Below the pieces are notes generated by a model. That model did no database searches. It saw only the letters and a program-made list of their open reading frames with translations, and was not told the origin of the DNA. A stretch of DNA of 64,000 nucleotides from NCBI GenBank assembly GCA_013400975.1, contig WBMZ01003297.1:1-64000 (forward strand), given 5' to 3'. The translations under genes were made by a program, and so were the position numbers. This document shows positions 23,737 through 36,641 of the stretch, piece after piece (position 1 is the stretch's first letter; every line of letters starts with the position of its first letter). The DNA is from Atrichornis clamosus. Taxonomy: Eukaryota > Chordata > Aves > Passeriformes > Menuridae.

Positions 23737-24235
23737 AGGATCATAAAACCACAGAATGGTTTGGGTTGGACGGAACCTTAAGGACCGCCTCATCTCACAC
23801 CCCTGCCATGGGCAGGGACACCTCCCACCATCCCAGGTTGCTCCAAACCCCATCCAACCTGACCTTGGACACTTCCAGGGATGGGGCAACCACCGCTTCT
23901 CTGGGCAGCCTGTGCCAGGGCCTCACCACCCTCATAGGGAAGAATTTCTTCCCAATATCCCATCTAACCCTGCCCTCTGGCAGTGGGAAGTCATTCCCCC
24001 TTGTCCTGTCCCTCCATCCCTTGTCCCAAGTTCCTCTCCAGCTCTCTTGGAGCTTCTTTAGGCCCTGGAAAGGGCTCTAAGTTCTCCCTGGAGCCTTCTC
24101 TTCTCCAGGCTGAGCATCCCCAGCTCTCCCACCCTTTTCTAACAGGAAAGGTATTCCATCCCTCTAATAATTTCTGTGGCCTTCCTCTGGACCCTCTGCA
24201 ACTACAAAAAGAACGGGGACACCCTGCTCCCACCC
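23737..24235 (-). mobile_element. CR1 LINE, 3' end, ~500 bp
   Basis: The longest minus-strand CR1 fragment. The plus strand begins at the element's 3' tip ('aggatcataaaaccacagaa', 'tggtttgggttgga'). It then runs through 'catgggcagggacacctccc', 'ttgctccaaaccccatccaa', 'cttctctgggcagcctgtgc' and 'gggaagaatttcttccc' into the ORF2 end ('cttctctccaggctgagc', 'agctctcccacccttt'). Frames of about 100 codons on both strands are by-products. The exact 5' limit is uncertain and may extend to ~24290. Confidence 0.94.
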
Positions 24236-27200
24236 ATGGGGACATCAGCTCTGTGTCCCCAAGCCATTCCCCTTGAGTACAGACACCTTCTGCAGGCCTA
24301 AGAGCTCAGAGTTCACTGCCCTCGTAGCAGCAAACCTGTCTGTAGAGATGTAGAGCCTGCAGTGCCACCTGCACTCATTCCTGGCTGGCTGCTGGGCTGC
24401 TCCACGTCTGCACTTCCCTGTGAGGAAAGGGCGAGCCTTCCCAGCACTGCCTCTTCTCTTTGACCTGGAATGGCTGCAGCATCACAAGAGATGAAGGTCA
24501 CGGAGCCTTCTGGCTTATGGATGGGCAGATGTGCAGCCAGGACACATCTGTTTGAGCTGCTGGATGCTCTGGGGGCTTGGCTGGAGGCTGCACAGAAAGG
24601 TCAGAGAGGAGGAAATATCAAAACCACATTAAAGGAAAACCCCTGCTTACTGAAAGGTCAGCAGTACATTAAAGTTCCCCAAAGATACCTCTCACTGATG
24701 GACACGTTACTGATGCACTCAGGGGAGGACTACAGTGCCATTCCTTAAGTTGTGGATGGTGGAAAATATATTCAATGGGCAGAACTGAGGTTTTATTTTT
24801 AATTTTTCCTTTTAAAAAAAGAAAGAAAAAGAAGGAAATATTGCTGCATGTCTTTGAGCCTAATACATGCAGACAGTCTCCATGGTAGGGCAGTGTCCTG
24901 GGAAAATTGCAAATATTCTTCCTGAACTTTCCTAGCCTTCCTCTTCCCCATCTTTTAATCTCAGATTCCAAACATTTTCCCATCCTAATCTCTGCCCCTT
25001 AGATACACACTTTCTTATGTATTTGACTACTACAGACATTCTTTTTCAATATTCAGTTGCTTGGAATAAAATGCTTCAATTCTTTCAGGCTTTCCTCTTT
25101 GGGCATGTTTTTTTAAGGAACTACTCTGTACCTTAAAAAAGTAATTTTCTCCAAGATAAGGATTTCTGAATGTGTTTTTTTCCAAGTAGGCACCTAAATA
25201 GCACCACAGAGCACAACCTGTTAATACTTACTTCCTTTCAGAAACTGTTCTCTCTAATTAGTGGTTCACCAGAGACCTTCCTAAGCCAGACATCCATCTG
25301 AGGAAAAATTGCCTATGATTTCTGTGGCCTGGAATCCCAGAAAACCACGAGAAGAAAGAAAATTTTCCAGCTAATGATGTGTCCTCACGAGACCAAGCTT
25401 AACTCAATTCTCTGAAATCACTGAAAAGGCACTGAATTAAGCCTGGAAACTGAAGGGAGTGTACGTGGAAGTGGCTGGAGGGGGAAAGGAAGAGGTCTGG
25501 TCAGCAGAGGTTTTTCTGAACCACAGTATATGATCTACCTATTTAACTTTTGTAGTTCTAGAGGTCTGAAATTTGTCATTTTTGTACATAGCTTGCTGAA
25601 TACTGAGCATTATTTTGATGATCCTGACCTGGATCCAATAGACTTGATTTCCAAAGGAATTTCGTGACTCCACAAGGCCTTGGTAGAGAAAAGACCCCAG
25701 AATGGCATCAGCAGTGCTTTCTACTGTCTAGTTTTGCTTGACTGATTTTCCACTGTGTTCTTTTTCCAACTGAAAAGAGACTAATTAGTCTCTCTTGTAT
25801 GTGTGGTCTTTGCACTCACTTAGTGAAGGAAATATCATCAGCTACAACTTCATCAGCTCTTTCTCAGCTGCCCTCTTCTCAGTCTGGCTGTTATTTCTTA
25901 CCTCATTAACCTTTAACCTGAAGATAAAAGGATTTATTGATTAATTTGTTTATTTTTATTACAGGGGGTAAATGGTTTCTGAACCTGGTTTTGTAATCTC
26001 TACAAGATCTGTGGTGGGGGAAAAATAAATCAGAGATTAGTATCAGCATCCTTAGAAAAACCAGGGGATCTTCACAAGGAAAAAACCCCAGATTAGCAGC
26101 ATTTCTCCACAGAGGAAAAGTGTCAGACTTCTGACCCTTCCAGAGCCCTGGCCACGAGTCAGAGAGTCTGAATGGGCATAAATCACAGCGAGAGGTATTG
26201 ATTGACTTCAGTCGTGCTGCATAATTCATCAGTGTGAGCAGCGTTGCCATGCGCTGCTCCTGGATGGCACAGCAGCTATTGCAGCCACTGCTCACACAGC
26301 CTTGGACTTCAACCTTTGCACTTCCAGAGCCTGAGGACAGTTTTAGCCAATGTGTTCCTCCCCACTGCAACAGGGAGAAGGGCATGGGCACAAGGGTCTG
26401 TGGTGGCCCAGATGAGGACAAGTGAACCATTAAGTGGAAGTAATTGGAATGTTTATGGCCATAAATCCATGAAGTCAGGCTGGAAGAAAAGCATCAATTT
26501 TTGAGCTTTTGTAAGGAGCACAAACTTACTTTGGCTTGACAAAGTGGAATTAGATGATTGCTGGGATTTTTTATTATATGCTCCCATGGTTCACCATTTT
26601 GTCAAGGCATAGTTTTTCTTACTGAAGAAGCCTTTAACAAAAGCAGTCAGAGTCTACAACTGCAGCCCAGATTTATGGACTGAACGGAGAGGTCCTTGAA
26701 TTTATTTACATTAGTCTTCCTTATACAATCACAGGAAGAAGTCAGACATCTCCAGAGCCTTTGCTCTTAGAAGGGCCAAATCAATCACCTGCCAGAGAGT
26801 TTTTCAGTAGGAATTAAAAAAAAAAAAAAAGGATACAAGTTTCCAAATTTAGGCATCTAATTTTGGACCTGGAAATATGAAGATGTAAAACACCTCACTT
26901 TCCTTGTTGGTTTTCCAGAGTAACTCATCACTCTGTAATGAGCTTCACAGTTCCCTGCAGAGCATTCAGGTAGTTAAAGCAGAGGGCAGGTGTAAGAAGA
27001 TAAAAAGCCTGGACACTGGGAAGAAAGGAGAACAAAGTACTCAAAGCAGAACATGAATGGAGATATTCAGGTCTTATCTGCCTTTAAACTGACAAGTACA
27101 ACTCAATAAAGTATTGAGAATGTCCTTAATTCACACCAAATTTCTAGCTGGCCTGATAGTCCCTGTTTTTCCCCCAGATGTGAGCAGAAGGAGTCAAACA

Positions 27201-28983
27201 GAGTTCTTAAAGACAAAGTGTGGATGAGGTACATGACCTCCTGTTCCACCAGCTGCTTTCCAGCACACAATGTCAGGGTTACAGTGTCCCTGGCCAGGTA
27301 AAGCCTAAGAGCAAGCCTGAAGTTAAAGCCCTGGATAACAGGGTAAGGAATAAAAGGGACAGTGGCTTGCATAAAGGCAAGCCAGTCCGTATCATTGGAC
27401 TGAACAGTATTTATTGAATGTCCTCTCTATTCATCTTTGAGTTAAATTCCTCTCTGACTCCAGTGGTAAATGCCAAGTCTCACAGATTTGTGGGTAAGTT
27501 TGTAAAGCATATTTATCTTAATATTGCTGGAAAGACTTCAAGGAGACTTCAAGAGAATCAGTGTTCCCAGAACCTACAGAGGCAAACTCAGAGCCTCTGG
27601 GTTTGTCATCAATAACACTTCATTTTCTTCTTTCCAGTCCATACCCCTTTTTGCAATGAAGGTGTTACTGTTTCACATTCCTGCTCAGAAAACCAGATTT
27701 AAAAAGTGAAGCTTTCAGAGCTACAAGAAGACTTTTCAACCTGTATATAATCTATAACACATGAAAAGTAGGAAATAGATTCACTTTTTAACAGTTCAGA
27801 GTTTGTGTACTGGAAGAATTCCTTGAGTTTTCAAGCAATGTCAATACCCTGCAGCCTGCTTCAAATGCCCATTCCTGAAGGCTGTGTTTTAAATAGGAAA
27901 CAGAATTAATGATGTGCCAATACTAAATGTACACTGTGCCATGCTAAGGAGACCTCCAACTTCACACAGTATTGCTCACTTAGCCCACAGCAGCAGCAAG
28001 AGTAAGTTAAAACAAGCTTAGATTTGTTTTTAAACTTGGACTTTCCTTTTGGAATAGGAGTGCAGCCTGTGGCATTTTTATGCTCTGGTTCACTCATTTT
28101 CTTAAATCATATTTCATATCTCAATTTATTTTACAAGTTGTAAATTGTGGGTTTTTCTAACCATATGAGAGACTCATGCAGAAAAAGCTGCACAGGCTAT
28201 AAAAGACAAGAATAGATCTTTGCATAAATGTGAAACTCTTTATTCCCAAGGAAAAAATAAACATTAAACCACATTTGCAAGAAGCATAATGAATAGATGA
28301 GGGTAGGTTTCTAAATTCCTTGTGCACAATCAGTATGACTTTGGTCTCGTGTCTCCATGGTCTTGAACAAAACCTTTCAGCAAGTTACACTCCAATGAAG
28401 ATTGAAACAGCGTGATTCCAAAATGCCAAAGGGGAGCTTGTTTATTTCTGCTCTCTCCCACTTAATGAGAAGATTTCCACAGCTACCATGTGCCCTCACG
28501 CTCATCCCAAAGCTTCCCTGAGTGAAGAGACGATTAAGACAAACTGGTGAGTGCTGCAGCATGTGATGTTCTTATTCTGAGATGGAGATCTGGAGAGAGT
28601 TTATGCATAGTGGAAGATGAAGTCATGGGAGAATTTGGGTTTTTTATAAATCTCTGTCCTGTTTGTAGCAATTTTAAGGTGCTGATGGAAAGTTTTCTTC
28701 TGTCTCAATGATTTTCCTAATGGATATTCAGGTAATACCCCCTGGTCCAGCTGTCATATAGAGCATGCACATGTCTTTGCCACCACACACAGGAATTCCA
28801 GACTGGAGCCATGAATTCAATACCAGAGCAATTAAACTGATAGATTTGCTACAAGTCTTCAAATCTGTTCAAAATATCTTAAATACCAGTTGACCCTCAA
28901 TCCCATTTGATGTCAATCCTGAACCAGTAACAGATCTTGTCCAAGTGGATCAGCAATTTGCCTCTGTGATTCTGCCTAAATTT
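24236..28983. other. 4.7 kb of unique DNA, no gene recognised
   Basis: Contains a run of A near 26817-26830 and the longest frame of the window outside repeats (174 codons, minus strand, 25906-26430). That frame has no signal peptide, domain or repeat pattern I can name. Its end is rich in Lys, Ile and Asn from AT-rich DNA, as expected of chance. No transposon recognised. Confidence 0.5.
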
Positions 28984-29436
28984 CACAGGATCACAGAATG
29001 GTTTGGGTTGGAAGGGACCACAGTGGGTCGTCAGCTCAAGCAGAGTCATTCCAGAGAGCACATGGCACAGGATTGTGTCCAGATGGTTCTGGAATATTTC
29101 CAGTGAGGGAGACTCCACAGCCTCTCTGGGAAATCTGTTCAGTGCCCTCAGTAAAGAAGTTCTTCCTCCTGTCCAGGTGGAGCTTCCTGGGCATCAGTCC
29201 CTGCCCGTTCCTCTGGTGCCATTGCTGGGCCCCACGGAGCAGAGCCCGGGCCCTGCTCTGCCCCTCCCTGCAGACAGGGACAGACAGGGATGAGGTTCCC
29301 TCTCAGCTGGGTCTCCTCTCGAGGCTGAANGAACAGCCCCCCTCAGCCTTTCCTGGGCAGGGAGAGGCTCCAGCCCCCTCACCATCCTCACAGCCTCTGC
29401 TGGATCCACTCCAGGAGCTCCGTGTCTCTCTTTTGC
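28984..29436 (-). mobile_element. CR1 LINE, 3' end, containing an N
   Basis: The plus strand starts at the 3' tip ('caggatcacagaatggttt', 'gggttggaagggaccac'). It continues through 'gtgtccagatggttctggaa', 'gagactccacagcctctctg' and 'gtaaagaagttcttcctcct' into the ORF2 end ('tcctctcgaggctgaa', then 'gaacagcccccctcagcc'). The internal sequence differs from the other copies, indicating another subfamily. An N at 29330 interrupts it. Frames of up to 165 codons crossing it are repeat by-products, and the 5' limit is approximate. Confidence 0.92.
29330..29330. other. Undetermined base (N)
   Basis: A single N inside the CR1 copy, flanked by gaa on both sides (ctgaa-N-gaacag). CR1 relatives normally read ctgaacag here, so the N plus a second gaa is probably a 4-base insertion made where two contigs or reads were joined. 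Confidence 0.85.
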
Positions 29437-32400
29437 TCTGGAGAGTCTCCTCACCCACCAAAGGCTGTGGAATCCACCCTGACCTCACGAGGTGATGTGC
29501 TGGGGGGTCACTTTCAGGCCTGCGCTGCTCTTGCAGACTTTGCTGTGAGCTGACGTGACAGACAGAAGAGATGTCTGCAGGTGACAGCGTGAGATCTCCA
29601 AAACCTCTCGGCGAATTGTGCATTTTACCAGTCATTTTCTACTCTGAAGGATGTTCTGCACGTCTGTCTAATTATAGCAAAACTGTACAGATTGTGTCAA
29701 AACTGCCCACTATTATCCAAGCTGTACCAGCTACGGCTGACAAAACAAGCACATCCCCTAATTAAGAGTATTTTAAAACTGGCTTATTTAAATTAAGAAA
29801 ACCTAGCAATCTTCACTTTTTGACAGGTTACCCCGAGATTTTTGGAGAAGGAGGAGAAGGAAAGCAAGAATATTTTAGATTTCTTCCCTCATTTCTTACC
29901 TGTACAGAGCACTAAAATAAATTACAATGTGCAAACAATATGTCAGAAAGAAAGGCTTTGTCTTGACAGATTGCAGGGCACAGCATTAAGTGTAATTGTG
30001 TTGTTCTAAAGATCTGAAGTACAGAATGTAACACACTTTAAATACTTTGTTATTCTCAAGATCTCGAAATGTTTGGACATCCCAGGTGATAATTCATTCA
30101 TCCACCGAAGTCACTGGCAGGTTTCTCTTGCTGAGGTCTTGTGTAAGATGGCAGAACACACTTTTGCTAATGGTACAGGAGGACTTCTAACTTGATCTTC
30201 CCAAATTTCAGTCTGTGCTGGGGATGACATGAACATAGGGAGAAATTCCACCGGGCTTGCATTTCTACACAGAGCAGCTCACTGTCATTTTGTGGTTACA
30301 AGCGTACCTTGTGAGGTAGACACTTTTTCAAGCACCTGCAATTCTGTTTTCCAACTCTAATTTGAAAGTCCTCACTTCCAACCACCTCCAGTTTGATGAT
30401 GGAGGAGGACCAAACTCTGCCCCTAAGAGGATTCGATTCAATGCCAGGTTACTTGTGTGTCTGTTCTAATTCAACAGGGCCAAAAATTAAATTGAGTGAG
30501 AAAAGGAGCTCTGTGAAGATCCTAAGTGCAAGTTTTGTGTCTAAGAACTGATGAGAGGGCAAGGTAGGGAAGAGATTGTTATTCAGCTCAAAAAAACAAA
30601 ACAGAGCAGCTGCTCTGGATCTCAGGGCTCCAGTCAGTGCATGGTGAGAAATTGAGTTGTGCATAACCTGTTTTGTATATTCTGATTCTTTTTTCATTAT
30701 TATAACCACTATAATTTTATTTTATTATTTTAAAAATTACAAAAATCAAAGAGTCACATGATACACTAGCAGAATTTGGTATGATTATTGCTCATTGATG
30801 AGAAAAGCTCTTTTTTTAAAAGAAATGATATACATATGTATATTTGTGATAACCCTGTAACAATAATTAAAGTAAATTTGTTAAGTTTGTTATCAATCAT
30901 GCCTTTTCATTATATTTTCCACGAGCTTGTTCTGTGTAAACTGGATATGTCTAACAAAGAAATAATCTAGGAAGAACAAGGTTAAAGGAATTTGATTTGC
31001 AAGAAAGTCGATGTGTGAAAAAAAACCCACAAAAATTCAATATCTTTTTTATATCATTTTGACATGGAAATTACCAATAAAGCAATTCAGAAACTTTGAT
31101 GAAAACCACTTTGAAATCAAGGTGAAGAAATTTTCTGTTTCTGAGGTGGATCAGAGTCCATGTCAATTATAATGAGTGAAAGTGGGACTTTGTGAAAAAA
31201 ACACCCTCTCTTGGTTCAAAGACTGGCACATGGTTTCCATTATTTTCTCTCATTGCTATGAATAATGTGTTTAATGGATCTGATGTTTGGAAAAATGGAG
31301 AATAGTTGTAAGACACCAAGAGTCTTTTAGTAAAACATGGTAAATGTAAAACATTTCTAGTCACACACCAAGTGTTAGAACTCCAAACACTTTTATTTCA
31401 TCATACATTCAATAAAGCTTATTGATTCCCTGCAGATGGCATCTGTTGTTCTCTAACCTGGCAAATTACAAAACCTCTTTCTCTATTGTCATTCTTTCTT
31501 CATACCTTAAATAATCAAGAAACTGCAAAATTAGTTTTATGTAGTCTCAAACACTGTGAGAAAAATAAAAGGAATTTCATTTCACTTCACACATTTAAGA
31601 CATTCCTTACTCGAGGAGCCATACCTCCAGTCCTATTTTCAAATGTAGATGCAATGCTGAGCTTTCCTCTAGTTTTAATTATTTATTATTCTAAGAATTA
31701 ACTATTAAATCTATTTAGAAGTTCATAACTTATTGCCCACTAATTTCATGAGTGTTCTGATTTTCAACAGTTCTCAATCTTGCACAGGGCAATGATTTTA
31801 ACACACATTACAACACTGAAAGATGATAAAGTCTTTTAGCTATTACCCTAGACAGTTGATTTACTTTTGTCTGAAGAGAAAGAGCATGACCTGAAGTACT
31901 GAAATGAAATGTTTAATGGATTTTATCTCACCCGTGTAATACCAAGCCATAAGCAGTTACGAAAATGCCTCCTTGAAGTATGGAATATTCTGGTGCCTGA
32001 AGCTGGAGGTACTTCAAATATTCAAAATGTCAAACATGGTTTTTCTTCTCGTTTGCACCTCAAAGCACAGCTTACAGAGACAAATATTTCCTTTTGGGTT
32101 TGCGCATCTCTTTTCCAGGCGCTGATCCATACGAGCACTGCTAATTAAACTGTGAAGGTTTTCACAACTGCTACTAACGAGCATGTGGAGGAGGAGTTGT
32201 TTGCATGACTTTTTGCCTTGTGAACTGCAAAAAAAGAATTATGGCTGCTTTATTTCAGTTGCTCCAGAATTAGTGAAGCAGCTGGTCTGTCAGCTGAGCC
32301 TCTCGCCTTTGAGGTACATTGAGCAGGAACAGCTGCTCCTTGGGTATGGAGTATGAGCACTCTGGGTTCTTCCCGCATTGTAACTTCCCTGCTAGGAGCT

Positions 32401-32597
32401 ACATGCAAGATTTTTAGGAAGGTGGATGCTACCAGAGCTGATGTTGTCCTGTCCCTACTGGCTCTCATGGATAGAGCTGACATTCCCAGCAGTTATTAAC
32501 ATCCGTGCTGCACAGAGCAGGCCAGAGCGAGTTGTATCACCTCACAGTGACATAAGTGGGAACTACTGATCCAAATCTTGCTGCTGCTTCTTGTAAC
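29437..32597. other. 3.2 kb of AT-rich DNA, no gene recognised
   Basis: No transposon or gene recognised. It contains a T-rich tract around 30708-30745 and a perfect 16-bp palindrome at 30828-30843. The part at 32240-32480 is slightly GC-richer and unidentified. Confidence 0.5.
30828..30843. repeat. Perfect 16-bp palindrome
   Basis: atatacatatgtatat equals its own reverse complement. It contains the E-box-type core catatg. AT palindromes of this size arise by chance in AT-rich DNA, so no role is claimed. Confidence 0.85.
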
Positions 32598-32803
32598 CAT
32601 CGAATCACAGACTGGTTTGGGTTGGAAGGGACCTTAAAGACCACCCAGTCCTAATCCCCTGCCACGTGCAGGGACACCTTTCACCATCCCAGGTTGCTCC
32701 AAGCCTCGTCCAACCTGGCCTTGGACACTTCCAGGGATGGGGCAGCCACAGCTTCTCTGGGCAACCTGTGCCAGGGCCTCACCTCCCTCACCACCTTGAT
32801 ACA
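32598..32803 (-). mobile_element. CR1 LINE, 3' end, ~200 bp
   Basis: A well-preserved 3' fragment. The plus strand reads 'cgaatcacagactggtttgg', 'aagggaccttaaagaccacc', 'ccaggttgctccaagcct', 'cctggccttggacacttcca' and 'cagcttctctgggcaacc', and stops at 'cctcacctccctcacc'. It is close in sequence to the copies at 41763 and 44153. Confidence 0.95.
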
Positions 32804-35800
32804 TTTCAAATACAATAGTCAGACGTCCTGAGGGGGGAAAATAAAATCCTTCCCTACAGTGAAGAGGATTGATGAATTCTTTTTTTTCCCCCACAGCTTC
32901 ATAGTTCCTTCTATAAGCATAGGGTGGAAACCATCTCATCAAAGGATGGGTGGTGGATTTCTGGAGGGTCAGGGGTGTACTAACCACGTTCAGTAGGATA
33001 CTAAGGACTAAATAGATTTAAAGTCACCTTGTGGTAGGCACAATCCTTATTGCAAGGAGGTGATAACTAAATAAAGGTGGTATACAGAGAAAAGACAGAC
33101 ATTGCAAATAGAATAAGCAGTGCAAATGCAGAAGGTGTCACATCAGTCCATTTAGGAAGTGAGAGGACACTGAAGGCAAGGATGTGCTCAGAGCTGGAGC
33201 CACAGAGCAGCTCTGCAGTCACACCACTGCCTGTACCAATTTTGCAATCAAGGGTTTAGTTTCCAGTGCTGAAGGATGTCTCACGCTGAGAAGCTGAGGC
33301 AATCAGGGCCTTGACAGAAGCCAGGGGTGTGCCTGGCTTGAGAAGGGAGCAGCTGTCCAAAGCTGTGCTCACACTGCTCCGAGCTGCAAGATCAGAGCTG
33401 CCTTGTCAGCCGTCAGACCACTTTACACTTCCAAGGTCGACTTTTAGCTTAGGGACTTCATATTCCAATGGTTTAATGTCACTTCGAATCATCCTTTCCC
33501 ATTATGTTCCCTTCCACAGTGCCAGTACTGACTGGGGTGTCAGTCATGGGTAATTGATCTCTCCTGTTTGAACTCCAGCTTGGTTGCTCCAGAGTGCAGT
33601 GGTGAAATCTTGCAAAACAAGTGTTATGTTAGAGAGCAGGATTTAGAGGAGGCAGTGCCACGTCATGAAAATGGCAAGGCGTCAGCTGCTGTGAAAATGT
33701 CTGGAGGCTTCTGTGCAGAATATTGCACATTTCTTCAGTACGACTGAATTCAAAGTCTCTGTTTGGAACTGAGTCCCTTGTTGAGGGTGGTTTCGGGTTC
33801 ACTCACTCACAAATACAGGTAACCACATGAATTACAAGCTAAGGGCTTCTAAATCTTGCTGAAAAACCTCAACATGAGAAAAAAACCTGTTCCTAGGATT
33901 TCTGACAAACCCCATTGCTCAGCTTGCTAAACAAGCCTTCTTGAGGAAAAATTGAGTTGCAATTCTGCTACTGAAATTTGCAATAAACTCCAGTAAATGC
34001 TGTATAACAGAGTAGCTTAAAGTGTGGCAAATATTTCAGAAGAGCATTCACAGGGTCCTCTGTGCTCACAGGCAATTACCAATTTATATCTCTTCCTAAC
34101 AGAGATCTCTGTGGTCATAATTGCTGGTTTTCAAGATCTGAGAATCCCAAACACATCCCTGATTTGCCCAGTGCCAACTTTCCATAATTATACTAATAGA
34201 AAAAACTATTTTTTTCAATGTCATAATGAAGATCTGCAGATTACAGTGGCAGGTTTCTTCTTAAATGTAAGATACATGGGATGGTGCCATGGAAAAATAG
34301 ATTTTGTGCTAGTCTAGAATGTGTGAAGTGAGACAGTTGACTCCTCTTCCTGCCCAGTAACATAGATGGAGGACTCTTTAATCTGATTATTGATTATAAT
34401 TTACTAAAAGAGTTGTAAATTATGATGGTTTTAATTTATAAATTTGTTTTTGTTCTTCCTTTTCAAAACTTATTTTTGTCTCAGTTGGCTGAAGGGTACT
34501 TTAAACATGTAAGGAAGCAATGAGCTTGTGTAGCCTGTTCTCATCATATAGTGATCACTGAGAAGTTACTGAAGGCAAAGAAACAGCTCAGCACCTCAAC
34601 TCTCTGCTTAAAAAATGAGGAAAAATTTTTTAAGAAACGAAAGTCTCCAGATGGAATTAATTTAGTCTAACCTTTACTTTTTTTCTTTCCAGACAGTCAT
34701 ATGTGAGCTAGACACCCAAGGCTCTCCTAAGTATTAAACAAGAGAAAAAGGCAATTTAAAATCATGAATCATCAGACCCCCTTTACACACCTGCATCATG
34801 AGCTGACTCATCTTCCAGATTCATTTGGGGACATTCATTTGATTCCCACCAGATGGCAAGGAATCCTGGAGTGATGAAGTCTGATGTAGATGTTTGCACT
34901 GCACGTGTTCATGCACATCCAGTCTGTGTCCTTCCTTCAGCAGGACACGGATTGCAAAGCTGAGATTCCCACCAGCCAAAATGTCATGTTTTGTGGAAAG
35001 GGCTGAGGAGAAGACAGTTGTGAGACTACTAAGGAGAGAAAACATTTATATTTTATATCTTTTTATAATTTTATATTTTTATCTTGTTTACTTATTTTTA
35101 TATCTATATCTATATCTATTTATATTTACTGCTCTGCTCACTTGTAAGTAAAACCTCCCTCCTCCAGAAGTTAACTGAAAGTTCTTCCATAGAAACATTC
35201 CTCTCCTTCTTGTGGAGTCAATCCAGTTCATAGAAAATATTTTCAATGGTAAATAATTGAAGAGTTGTCCTTGGTGGTTCAACATGGGTAAGCACAAACT
35301 CCTCAGAAAGAAGGAGTACGTTGTGATCAGAACTTTCAGTCTGTGTTGCAGTAGCTTTATACAGTAGAAAAGGCCTCACTTGCCAGTAGCAACTGCTCTT
35401 CACCAGTGAATTTTACTCCAGAATTATCAACCAGCTCTGCTGACAATTTATGCTGAGCTTCTCCCACATTATCCATTCAAATCTGATTATAGGAGGCTAA
35501 TATCAAAGTGAACAAAGACTGTTTTGCAGACTAAGTGGCATGTAGAGGTAGGACAAAGAACATTTTGTTATTTCTTGGATCAAGCTTGAAGCAGGAGGTC
35601 CAACAGACTCTGCAGACTCTGTCTGCTTTGCACAGCAAAGTTTCTGACAAACAAACAGGCCTTCTACAGCGTTATCAGTAAAATAAATAAAATATAATCC
35701 AAATATTTCCATAAGAGCAACACATCCTTGGTTCTTAGATTCAGGTGTTAGTTTAGAAGGCATGGAGCTGAAGTTGTGGGTGTTTCAGTGCACTTACACA

Positions 35801-36375
35801 TTTTCTCAGAATCCTTGGTAGATTGAATTCCACCTTCACAGAGAAAAAGCAAGAGCACACTAGGAAAAAAGGGAGATGTTCTCAGGTTAGATGGACAGTT
35901 CAGATCATAAGGGCAGGGGAAAAAATGGGCAAGAGTGTCTCAGAATAGCCAATCTGCTTATAACTCTGTTAATGAAACGATGTCATGAGCACAGGTTTAG
36001 CAAAACCTTTTAACCCGTGTCATCTCTTCAATCATCTGTTCTGACACTGTAGTTTTTCTTCACTGCAACCATTTAAGAGGGTGGCATTTCTCATTTTCCA
36101 GAATTTTTTTTCAAAAATGACAGGAAGATCGACAGTTCCATCAAACTACTGATTAGATACGTTGATGTCCCAGATGCCAGAACAAATCTGAGAGTTGTTT
36201 CAAGTCCTTGGCATCTGTGACCAAAGATTTGGTGTGATAGCAGCATATTCACACATTTACTGCTGGTCTTGGCAATTCCAACTTCTCCACACTTAAAAAA
36301 CATCATATAATCACATCATCTTTTTTCCTCAGTTCTAGAAACACCTGTGTTTTCCTAAATCATGTGATATCCTAC
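32804..36375. other. 3.6 kb of AT-rich DNA, no gene recognised
   Basis: No gene or transposon recognised. The low-complexity tract at 35043-35129 is listed separately. The 97-codon plus-strand frame at 34024-34317 has no recognisable domain. Confidence 0.5.
35043..35129. repeat. AT-rich tract with (TATATC)n
   Basis: The sequence is almost only A and T, and includes three units of tatatc or close variants at 35098-35118. It is a likely length-polymorphic microsatellite. Confidence 0.85.
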
Positions 36376-36515
36376 CATAGAATCACAGAATCATGGAATG
36401 GTTTGAGTTGGAAGGGACCTTAAAGATCATCTCACTCCAACCCCCTACCATGGGCAGGGACACCTTCCACTAGATTAAGTTGTTCAGAGCTCCGTTCAAC
36501 CTGATCTTGAAAACT
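36376..36515 (-). mobile_element. CR1 LINE, 3' end, ~140 bp
   Basis: The plus strand starts with the doubled tail repeat 'catagaatcacagaatcatg' and then 'gaatggtttgagttggaagg', 'ccctaccatgggcaggga' and 'caccttccactagatt'. Similarity decays after 'gttcaacctgatcttgaa'. A short plus-strand CR1 tip lies 95 bp further on. Confidence 0.93.
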
Positions 36516-36610
36516 GAGTCTGGTCCCTAAAACACTCCCATTAATCTCTAGGCAGAAATTAAGGGGGATTTGTACACCCTGTGATCATAATTGATTTGTC
36601 AAAAGAATAG

Positions 36611-36641
36611 CCAACCCAAGCCATTCTGGGATTCTGTGATT
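36611..36641 (+). mobile_element. CR1 3'-terminal tip, ~31 bp
   Basis: 'ccaacccaagccattctggg' followed by 'attctgtgat' is the extreme 3' end of a CR1 element in plus orientation, with the two terminal tail repeats. It is either a nearly complete 5' truncation or an inverted scrap of the neighbouring minus-strand copy. Confidence 0.65.

Noticed and set aside
23756..24276. Frames of 97-104 codons on the plus strand
   Set aside because: Antisense reading of the CR1 3' end, which is GC-rich and poor in stops.
28998..29635. Frames of 165 codons (plus) and 110 codons (minus)
   Set aside because: They cover a CR1 3' end and pass through an undetermined base, so they are not a gene.
30828..30843. 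E-box-containing palindrome as a regulatory site
   Set aside because: AT-rich palindromes of 14-16 bp occur by chance in such DNA, and nothing nearby suggests a promoter.
32240..32483. Slightly GC-rich patch considered as an LTR or exon
   Set aside because: I could not match it to any repeat or protein. The 77-codon frame has no supporting signal.
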